DNA of 7,513 bases, from positions 1 to 7,513 of the forward strand of contig JAKJAB010000152.1 in the NCBI GenBank assembly GCA_022707725.1, given 5' to 3'. Origin of the DNA: Chloroflexota bacterium. GTDB lineage: Bacteria > Chloroflexota > Anaerolineae > B4-G1 > SLSP01. Below, in pieces: positions 1 through 5,675 of this stretch; position 1 is the first letter of the stretch, and each line of letters starts with the position of its first letter. Position numbers and translations under genes: made by a program. Below the pieces are notes generated by a model. That model was not told where the DNA came from. It did no database searches and saw only the letters and a list, made by a program, of their open reading frames with translations.

Positions 1-1
1 G

Positions 2-3000
2 CCCACCGCGCGGTACACCGCCACGGTGGCGGCAGCTGTAGCCGACTGGGCCGGGAACACACTCGGCGCGGACAGCGTGTGGAGCTTCGAGACTGCCGTG
101 GAACCGCCAATGTCCGCCTATCACGGCGACATCCACAACCACACCTCCTACTCCGACGGGTCCGGCACGCCCGCACAGGCGCTGGCAACCGGACGCGCCG
201 CCGGGTTCGACTTCATGGCGATCACCGACCACTCCTATTCCATTGACGATACACAGTGGGCCAACACCCTCAGCGCGGTCGAGGCGGCGACGGAAAATGG
301 CACGTTCGTTGCGATTCGCGGCTTCGAGTTCACGCAGGGCGCTGAAGGGCACGCCAACGTCTACAACACCGTCCGCCACGCCGTGCGCACAAACGTCCCC
401 GGCTGCACCTACTGCGACTACACACCCAACTTCGAGGCCGGCGAGACGGTGCAGGGGTTCTACCCCTGGCTCGCCGTCACCGGCACGCAGGCTATCGACG
501 GCGCCGGAACGCTGATGCAGTTCAACCACCCCGGCTGGATCAACTTCAACGACTGGGCGTTCCACCCCGAAGTGGCCGGCACAGCCCGGTTGGAAGAGGT
601 GGGCAACGGCAGCGGCACGTCTTACGCTTTCTCCGAAGACGAATACATCCGCTCGCTGGACTACGGCTGGAAGGTGGGCGCCACCAACAACGCCGATACC
701 CACTCCACCCACTGGGGGACGAACACCCCGCACCGCACCGGCGTCTGGATGCCCGGCCTCACCAAGTCCGATCTGATGGAAGCGTTGCGCGCGCGCCGCA
801 CCTTTGGCAGCGAGGACACCAACTACGAACTCTACCTCAAGGGCAACGGCGCGTGGATGGGGACGGAAATCCCCAACACCGGCGAAATCGCCTTCGAAAT
901 CTACGCCGCCGACCCCGACGGCGAGGCCGTGGGAAAGCTGGAACTGATTACTAATGGCGGTCGCGTTGTCACCTTTACGACCGAGACGCAATCGGCGTTC
1001 ACCTGGCAGTTCAGCCTGGCGATCACGCCTGGCGTCCACTATTACTACGTCCGCGCCACGCAGCCGGATGGCGACCGCATCGTCAGCTCGCCCGTGTGGA
1101 CGCTGGGGACGGAGGACATCGCCATCACCGATTTGAGCGTGGAACCCTCGCTCTCCACCATCTACAACCCGAGCCTGATCACGGCGCGCGTCACCAACCG
1201 GGGCGCGACCGCCCAGACCGTCACGGTGACGTTCACCGTTAACGGGGTTCCCATCGGCAGCGTCCCGCTCACTGTGGGGGTTTGCACCGTCGGCCCGTGC
1301 GACGATGGCTACGCCAACGTCTCCTGGCAGCCCACCATCACCGGCCCGGTTACGATCGCGGCTCAATTTGGGAATATCCCCGGTGACAGCCCCGACGACA
1401 ACTACCGCTCCCTCACAACGGACGTGACCGACGAGCGGGTGCCGCTGGTGTTGATCGACGCGGGGCACAACAACATCGGCGTCGGCAACCCCCGCGATGC
1501 GCGGCACTTCGCCAACGACCTGACCGCGCACGGCTACAACGTCCTCTTCAACCTGGACGAAATCACCGCCTCCGACCTCAACACAGAAACCGTGCGGCTG
1601 CTCATCATCAACGCTTACGGGCCGAACCAAATGACCTCCGCCGAAATCACGGCCATCGCCAAGTTCGTGGCCGCGGGCGGCAGTCTGTGGCTCAACGGGA
1701 TGGCCGATTACACCGGCAAAGTCGCCTGGGCCAACACCGTCGCCGACCGGCTGAACGCGCTGGTCGCAGCGGTCGAGGCCGAGGTCGGGTCCCTCATCCC
1801 CATCCGCATGAACGACGACGAAGTGCTCGACGGCAACAACAACAACGGCTACCCCTGGGGCGTCCTCTGGCACATCTATCCGGCGGCGCTGGAGACCGGC
1901 GTGGGCATCAACGTCAAGCAAATCCAGTCGTGGTCGGATTGCTCGCTCAAAGATCGCAACAACGGGGCGCTGACGCAGGCTGACCTGGGCGAGAACGGAT
2001 TCCTTATGATCGAAGGCGACCTGGACACAGGCAACGGGACCTACGGCTATCCCAACCGCACGCACAGCATGGACGCGGACGGGCAAAACGACGCTTACCT
2101 TTACCCCGCCACCATCCCGCTGGCCGGGGCCGCCGGCTACGACATCCCCGGCCAGGCCGGACGCCTGTTCTTCTACGGCGACGCCAACGACCCGTTCAAC
2201 ATCTTCGCCTACACCGCCGGCGACGGCAAGCAGAACGAGCTGTTCAACCTGCAAACCGTGATGTGGCTGTTGGGCGAGCCGCTGCAAAAGTCGACCATCG
2301 CGGAGGCGCGCATGGACGCCGAACTGGACAACGTGCCCGACAACCTCCACAAACTGGTGTGGGTGGAGGGCAAGATCACGGCAGCCTACGGCGAATTCTT
2401 CAACGTGCTGTACGTGCAGGACGAAACCGGCGGCATCACCGTCCACGCGCCGGCCGGCGACATCTACGCGGACGACTTCACGCGCGGGACGACCGTGCGC
2501 GTCGTCGGCACTATCGATACGTACAACGGCGACACCGAAATCGAGTTCTTCGAAGCGGAGATGGTGCAGGTGCTCGCCGCCCCCGCCGGCGAGGTGGCGC
2601 CCAAACCGTTCAGCACCGGCGCTGCCGCGCTCGAAATCAACGAAGGCTGGTTGGCGCAAATCACCGGCACGGTCACGAGCAAAGTGGGCGACGAGGCCCT
2701 CATCGTGGACGATGGCAGCGGCCCCATCCGCGCCTTCCTCGACGGCTACAACGGCGACTTCAGCGACATCCCTGCTGGGGCGCTGGTCACGGTCAAGGGG
2801 CTGATCTCGGAGGACGGCGACGGGCGGCGCATCCGCGTGCGCAATTACAAGATGCACTCCATCGCCGACGACGTGACGTTGCTTGAGATGCCCGGCACGC
2901 TCGCCATCACGAAGACGGTGGAAACTGCCGGCGACGTCTATCCCGGCGATAGCGTCACCTACACCATCGTCCTGCGCCACGTCAGCGGCGCGCCGGTGGC

Positions 3001-3298
3001 GGCCATGCTGACGGACACGTTGCCTTCGGAGGTGAACTTCGGCGCGTGGATCGTCCAATCTGGGGCTGTGGAGGCCAACGACGTCATCACATGGCAAGGC
3101 GCGGTCGAAATGGGGGCGGAAGTACGGTTGGTCTTCACCGCTATCTTGCAGAAAAACACCGCCAGTATCGTTATACCGGTGGTCAACAGGGTTTTCTACA
3201 CCACCCCTTACGGCGGGAGCGGTTCAGACGCGGCGATTTTCGATCTGTTCGTGACGAAGACCATTTTCCTGCCTTTGGTGATGCGGAACACACCCTGA
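2..3298 (+). CDS. Exported multidomain protein with a CehA/McbA-type PHP metallohydrolase domain (5' partial)
   Basis: The frame is open from nt 2, so the gene continues upstream and 1098 residues are visible. The first GTG (nt 26) is unlikely to be the start, because YTATVAAAVADWAGN spans it and reads as the end of a bacterial Ig-like (Big_5/SbsA-type) domain. Domains in order: a PHP phosphoesterase-like domain at nt 119-870, with HNH (codons 134 and 140), TDH (230), GHAN (350), FNHPG (527) and NADTH (701) as probable metal ligands; a CARDB-like beta domain about 1109-1425; a glutamine-amidotransferase-like Rossmann domain about 1439-2275 (VLIDAGHNN, then an AAGGSLWLNG strand-turn); two OB-like domains about 2311-2580 and 2584-2865; and a DUF11-type domain about 2894-3170. 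It ends in FLPLVMRNTP. Close Cys pairs (codons 404/413 and 1283/1298) suit an exported protein. The family hydrolyses ester or phosphoester-like bonds; the substrate here is unknown. The signal peptide, if any, is outside the window. It is probably co-transcribed with the next gene. Confidence 0.9.
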   Translation, partial: PTARYTATVAAAVADWAGNTLGADSVWSFETAVEPPMSAYHGDIHNHTSYSDGSGTPAQALATGRAAGFDFMAITDHSYSIDDTQWANTLSAVEAATENGTFVAIRGFEFTQGAEGHANVYNTVRHAVRTNVPGCTYCDYTPNFEAGETVQGFYPWLAVTGTQAIDGAGTLMQFNHPGWINFNDWAFHPEVAGTARLEEVGNGSGTSYAFSEDEYIRSLDYGWKVGATNNADTHSTHWGTNTPHRTGVWMPGLTKSDLMEALRARRTFGSEDTNYELYLKGNGAWMGTEIPNTGEIAFEIYAADPDGEAVGKLELITNGGRVVTFTTETQSAFTWQFSLAITPGVHYYYVRATQPDGDRIVSSPVWTLGTEDIAITDLSVEPSLSTIYNPSLITARVTNRGATAQTVTVTFTVNGVPIGSVPLTVGVCTVGPCDDGYANVSWQPTITGPVTIAAQFGNIPGDSPDDNYRSLTTDVTDERVPLVLIDAGHNNIGVGNPRDARHFANDLTAHGYNVLFNLDEITASDLNTETVRLLIINAYGPNQMTSAEITAIAKFVAAGGSLWLNGMADYTGKVAWANTVADRLNALVAAVEAEVGSLIPIRMNDDEVLDGNNNNGYPWGVLWHIYPAALETGVGINVKQIQSWSDCSLKDRNNGALTQADLGENGFLMIEGDLDTGNGTYGYPNRTHSMDADGQNDAYLYPATIPLAGAAGYDIPGQAGRLFFYGDANDPFNIFAYTAGDGKQNELFNLQTVMWLLGEPLQKSTIAEARMDAELDNVPDNLHKLVWVEGKITAAYGEFFNVLYVQDETGGITVHAPAGDIYADDFTRGTTVRVVGTIDTYNGDTEIEFFEAEMVQVLAAPAGEVAPKPFSTGAAALEINEGWLAQITGTVTSKVGDEALIVDDGSGPIRAFLDGYNGDFSDIPAGALVTVKGLISEDGDGRRIRVRNYKMHSIADDVTLLEMPGTLAITKTVETAGDVYPGDSVTYTIVLRHVSGAPVAAMLTDTLPSEVNFGAWIVQSGAVEANDVITWQGAVEMGAEVRLVFTAILQKNTASIVIPVVNRVFYTTPYGGSGSDAAIFDLFVTKTIFLPLVMRNTP

Positions 3299-3301
3299 GG
3301 T
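3297..3301 (+). promoter_or_regulatory. Shine-Dalgarno of the GT-C gene, overlapping the upstream stop codon
   Basis: GAGGT begins within the TGA stop (3296-3298) of the preceding gene and sits 8 nt before GTG 3310. This decides the start of the membrane protein and implies translational coupling of the two genes. Confidence 0.65.
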
Positions 3302-3305
3302 CACG

Positions 3306-3323
3306 GACCGTGAGGACACGGTC
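3306..3323 (+). promoter_or_regulatory. Hairpin enclosing the GTG start of the GT-C gene
   Basis: GACCGTG (3306-3312) is exactly complementary to CACGGTC (3317-3323), with a 4-nt AGGA loop. The GTG start codon at 3310-3312 lies in the 5' arm, so initiation may be blocked until ribosomes ending at 3298 open the stem. The pairing is seen directly; the coupling role is inferred. Confidence 0.4.
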
Positions 3324-5322
3324 GGTCAAAGCGCTTTCTGAAATCTCATCACGCCCCGGCGACAGCGAAGTCGCCGGGGTGCGACTCTCCGGCTCTGTAT
3401 CCCAGGTGTTGCTTACCGGTCTGCTATTGCTGACGGCAGCGCTGTACGCACCTTCACTCCATTATGGTTTCATTTGGGACGATCCACTGTGGTACGGGCG
3501 CGTGGTCGATGTAACACTCGAGCGCTTGTTGCTCCCCAACGCGACCTTCCACTTTTACCGCCCCGGCGAACTGTTACTCAACGCGCTGTTCGCCCGCGCG
3601 GACGGAACCTTCCCTGATGTAGCCATGCACGCTTTCCAGATAGGCGTACACCTTGTCAACATCGCCCTGGTTTGGCGGACGTTGCGGGAATTGCGACGTA
3701 GCCGGACCATAGCGCTGGGAACGGCGGTGCTATTCGCGCTCTACCCTCTCTCGCATCAGGCCATCGTGTGGGCGGCGCCACAGCAACCCTCGATGACACT
3801 GTTGATCTTGTTGACGCTGCGTGTGTTCAGCGTCGCGCGGCAGAGAGGACAGCCCGGATGGGCTGCTTTGGGCGTATATGTGCTGGCGTTATCCATCCAG
3901 GAAAACGCGCTCTTTATCTTACCGTTCATCGTACTGTGGGAAATATGGCATCAGGGGACGTTGAAAGCCGTCTGGCGCGTACCCAGTCTGTGGGGATTTG
4001 GACTGCTTTCGGCCGGCTATCTGCTCCTGTGGGTGAATATCCCCAGACAGATGGGGATAACCAGCATTGCGTTCGAACCACGGGTGGGATTGTATCTGTT
4101 GCAGGGATTGGCGTTTCCGGTGTTGGGCTTTCCGGCCGGCTTTCCCGGCGCGCTCCAACCGTATGTTCCGTATATACTGCTGATCGTGCTCTTGTGGCTG
4201 ACGGCGGCGCTGCTGTACCGGCGTCAGGGATGGATTTTGGCCTGTGGGTTGCTGTGGTATGGCGTCGGGATGTTGGCAAGCTGGGCGGGATTGCGCTATT
4301 CCTACGCCAACTTGAGTCCGCGGCAGTTCTACCCGGTCGCGCCGGCCGTGGCAGCGCTGTGGACGACGGCCTTGTTGCCGCCGCGCAGTTCCGCTCCCGC
4401 AACGCGAGTCTGGCGCGGGGCAGGTGGCGTGTTGCTGGCGCTGATCCTCTGCCAGAGTCTGGTGTTGCTCGACCGGTTCAATCGTGCTTATGCCGTGGGT
4501 ACCACCCATCTGCGCGCGGCGGTAGATACTTTGGGGACGTCCGATGCCGAAATGTTGGTGTTCGTCAACTTTCCTGACCGGTATACATTCAAACGGGAGC
4601 CGTACCCGTTGGGCTACTGGGGAGTGACGTTGGCGCCGGTGGTCACACCATTGGAAGCCTTCGCGGAGATGCATTACACGCGCGCCCCCACGACCTTGTG
4701 TTTGAGCGTTCCCGCGCTCGATTATGAGGCGCGAGAAGTCTCGCCTTATCGTGTGGATATGCGCGGCGAACCTGTCGGCGAAGACAATGTCTATCGACGC
4801 GCGGTCGAGGCAGATGGCGTCTATCTCACAGTCTATAAGCCAGATGGCACACTCGAACTGCGCTACGCGGGCAAGGTAACGTCCGGCGGGATAGAGGAAG
4901 GTGCGCCGTTGGCGTCGTTTGGTGACGTGGCTGACTTGTTAGACGTGGAAGTGCGCCAATCGCCGGCAGCTTCATCCTCTATGCTAGAAGTGACGCTGCA
5001 TTGGAAGGCGCTGCGCTCCGGGGCGCCCACCCTTGTGGCTTTTGCACACGTTATGGTTGACGGTGACCTGGTTGCCCAAGACGACGGAATACCCGGGCGC
5101 GGATTGTTTCCGCTTCAGGCCTGGCGTTTCGGGGATGTGATTGAGGATGAGCGGTCCATCGAACTGCCGGCAACACTGGGCGCAGATGATACCATCGTCG
5201 CCGAAATCCGTGTGGGTATCTACGATTGGTTGACGCAGGTACGGCTTCCGGTACAGGTAAAAGACCATAGGCTGGAGGCCGTCAATAATGCGTTACTCGT
5301 CAAACGAATTTCACTGCCTTGA
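3310..5322 (+). CDS. Polytopic GT-C-like membrane glycosyltransferase with C-terminal extracytoplasmic domain
   Basis: A 670-residue membrane protein. I chose the GTG at 3310 because GAGGT (3297-3301) lies 8 nt upstream. The frame is open further upstream, but only over the preceding gene. About 10-11 hydrophobic segments fill residues 32-388. The layout matches GT-C enzymes (TMTC/PMT-like): a first loop with an acidic pair in YGFIWDD (D57, D58), then FYRPGE (83-87), an HLVN helix, an FALYPLSHQAIVWAAPQ loop, and a helix with SIQENALF where relatives have a SKE-type motif. Such enzymes transfer sugars from polyprenyl-phosphate donors outside the membrane. From about residue 390 the protein is soluble, and its last ~135 residues form a beta-rich domain (LHWKAL, FAHVMVDGD, AQDDGIPGRG, WRFGDVI) like one I recall at the end of Chloroflexota GT-C proteins. 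A/T-ending codons are commoner than in the upstream gene. Substrate is unknown; it could be a non-catalytic GT-C homologue. Confidence 0.85.
   Translation: MRTRSVKALSEISSRPGDSEVAGVRLSGSVSQVLLTGLLLLTAALYAPSLHYGFIWDDPLWYGRVVDVTLERLLLPNATFHFYRPGELLLNALFARADGTFPDVAMHAFQIGVHLVNIALVWRTLRELRRSRTIALGTAVLFALYPLSHQAIVWAAPQQPSMTLLILLTLRVFSVARQRGQPGWAALGVYVLALSIQENALFILPFIVLWEIWHQGTLKAVWRVPSLWGFGLLSAGYLLLWVNIPRQMGITSIAFEPRVGLYLLQGLAFPVLGFPAGFPGALQPYVPYILLIVLLWLTAALLYRRQGWILACGLLWYGVGMLASWAGLRYSYANLSPRQFYPVAPAVAALWTTALLPPRSSAPATRVWRGAGGVLLALILCQSLVLLDRFNRAYAVGTTHLRAAVDTLGTSDAEMLVFVNFPDRYTFKREPYPLGYWGVTLAPVVTPLEAFAEMHYTRAPTTLCLSVPALDYEAREVSPYRVDMRGEPVGEDNVYRRAVEADGVYLTVYKPDGTLELRYAGKVTSGGIEEGAPLASFGDVADLLDVEVRQSPAASSSMLEVTLHWKALRSGAPTLVAFAHVMVDGDLVAQDDGIPGRGLFPLQAWRFGDVIEDERSIELPATLGADDTIVAEIRVGIYDWLTQVRLPVQVKDHRLEAVNNALLVKRISLP
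3352..3381 (+). repeat. Strong GC inverted repeat in the 5' part of the GT-C gene
   Basis: CCCCGGCGAC (3354-3363) pairs perfectly with GTCGCCGGGG (3370-3379) across a 6-nt loop AGCGAA. One G-T and one C-G pair extend the stem to 12 bp. It lies about 15 codons into the reading frame, before the first membrane helix, in a hydrophilic stretch with no domain. No T-run follows, so it is not an intrinsic terminator. It could be an inserted dispersed palindrome (REP-like), or the true start could be further downstream (GTG 3379 or 3406, neither with a Shine-Dalgarno). Confidence 0.5.
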
Positions 5323-5328
5323 TAGGAC

Positions 5329-5341
5329 TTTTTTTACTTTT
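5329..5341 (+). other. T-rich tract after the GT-C gene
   Basis: Seven T's (5329-5335), then AC and four more T's, follow the stop codon at 5320-5322. I find no GC-rich hairpin just before it, so it is not a convincing intrinsic terminator. It may mark weak termination or simply the AT-rich upstream part of the promoter at 5358-5366. Confidence 0.25.
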
Positions 5342-5366
5342 CTCTTGCAGAGTGTTGTGATACAAT
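5338..5366 (+). promoter_or_regulatory. Candidate extended -10 promoter
   Basis: TGATACAAT (5358-5366) matches an extended -10 element (TGn plus TACAAT, one mismatch from TATAAT). The hexamer 17 nt upstream, TTTTCT (5338-5343), is a poor -35, as is common when TGn is present. The preceding tract is AT-rich in an otherwise GC-rich region. The start point would fall near 5373, ahead of the small reading frames that end before the terminator at 5571. Confidence 0.4.
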
Positions 5367-5377
5367 CATCATGATGA
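5366..5377. promoter_or_regulatory. 12-bp perfect palindrome at the predicted transcription start
   Basis: TCATCATGATGA is its own reverse complement. It begins at the last base of the -10 hexamer and covers the expected start point, a position where a dimeric repressor could block RNA polymerase. A palindrome of this length built from short words could also arise by chance. Confidence 0.25.
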
Positions 5378-5392
5378 GCCAGGTTACTTCAA

Positions 5393-5536
5393 ATGCCACG
5401 TGTATATCTTGCTGAAAGCAATCAGGGAAACGCTGTCAATGATTGACATCATCCATGGTTTGATTACGTGGGGGAAGCACGCACTGTTGTCGGATCAACT
5501 GACGACATGGATGCGCGCCTGGCGCAATTGCTGTAA
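5393..5536 (+). pseudogene. Small reading frame interrupted by an in-frame TGA
   Basis: The frame runs from ATG 5393, with AGG (5381-5383) 9 nt upstream, to TAA 5534-5536. A single TGA interrupts it at codon 18 (5444-5446). Before the TGA it reads MPRVYLAESNQGNAVND; after it, HHPWFDYVGEARTVVGST and then DDMDARLAQLL, which looks like a natural C-terminus. Past the TGA, G and C are commonest at codon position 1 and rarest at position 2, as in real coding sequence. The promoter-like site upstream and terminator downstream make it look like an independent gene. I do not recognise a family. The simplest reading is a decayed gene (a CGA-to-TGA change would do it). A real 17-residue peptide, or readthrough at TGA, is less likely. 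The 43-codon frame at 5439-5570 overlaps it and competes with it. Confidence 0.3.
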
Positions 5537-5570
5537 GACTTTCTTGCCGGCAGCGATGTACGATTCCTAA
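5439..5570 (+). CDS. Possible 43-residue small protein, unknown function
   Basis: This uninterrupted frame starts at ATG 5439, with AGGGA (5424-5428) 10 nt upstream. It ends at TAA 5568-5570, immediately before the terminator stem at 5571. It begins MIDIIHGLITWGKHALLSDQ and ends FLPAAMYDS. By hand count, 30 of 43 codons end in G or C, in line with the GC-rich genes nearby. It has four Trp and a Cys-Cys pair, no clear membrane helix and no family I recognise. It overlaps the TGA-interrupted frame in another phase, so at most one is likely to be the real gene. It may also be a chance frame in a small RNA or decayed gene. Confidence 0.2.
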   Translation: MIDIIHGLITWGKHALLSDQLTTWMRAWRNCCKTFLPAAMYDS

Positions 5571-5608
5571 GACAAAAAGGCCGTTATGTGCATGATGGCC
5601 TTTTTGTC
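5571..5608. terminator. Intrinsic terminator with a perfect 12-bp stem
   Basis: GACAAAAAGGCC (5571-5582) and GGCCTTTTTGTC (5597-5608) are exact reverse complements around a 14-nt loop. The A-run and T-run on either side of the GGCC core allow termination in both directions. On the + strand it closes the small unit starting near 5373 and insulates the cyclase gene, which starts 67 nt downstream. Confidence 0.75.
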
Positions 5609-5623
5609 CAGTGTGAGACATTT

Positions 5624-5639
5624 TTCCGTCTAGGCGGAA
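5624..5639. promoter_or_regulatory. 16-bp near-palindrome, candidate operator for the cyclase operon
   Basis: TTCCGTCTAGGCGGAA matches its reverse complement at 14 of 16 positions (half-site TTCCGYCT, centre CTAG). It lies between the terminator and the cyclase ribosome binding site, where a repressor or activator of the operon could bind. As RNA it would form only a weak 5-bp hairpin. I could not identify a convincing sigma-70 promoter in 5609-5661. Confidence 0.3.
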
Positions 5640-5661
5640 GTGAAAGACTATCACAAAATAT

Positions 5662-5667
5662 AGGAGG
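5662..5667 (+). promoter_or_regulatory. Consensus Shine-Dalgarno of the cyclase gene
   Basis: AGGAGG lies 8 nt before ATG 5676, an ideal distance. It rules out the in-frame TTG at 5670, which would be only 2 nt away. Confidence 0.85.
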
Positions 5668-5675
5668 CTTTGACT

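Noticed and set aside
1838..1852. AAC repeat encoding a short Asn run
   Set aside because: It is four codons of low complexity within a soluble domain, with no tandem array around it.
3046..3309. Upstream extension of the GT-C reading frame into the first gene
   Set aside because: It would overlap the conserved DUF11-type domain and C-terminal tail of the first gene. The translation there is Arg/Gly-rich and unlike protein, and a good Shine-Dalgarno supports GTG 3310.
3919..4674. 251-codon open frame on the minus strand
   Set aside because: It lies opposite the membrane segments of the GT-C gene; its Gln/Arg/His-rich translation mirrors the complement of hydrophobic codons.
5371..5415. 14-codon ATG frame at the predicted transcription start
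   Set aside because: It has no ribosome binding site and would require leaderless initiation from an unproven start point. It is too short to judge.
5444..5446. Selenocysteine codon at the in-frame TGA
   Set aside because: The only nearby structure is a weak 5-bp hairpin with the TGA in its loop. I see no SECIS-like stem at the required distance downstream, so decay is the better default.
5436..5654. 72-codon minus-strand frame in the intergenic region
   Set aside because: It runs through the perfect terminator hairpin, has no ribosome binding site I can see, and has no recognisable composition or motif.
5670..5675. TTG start for the cyclase, two codons earlier
   Set aside because: It is only 2 nt from AGGAGG; ATG 5676 has the ideal 8-nt spacing.
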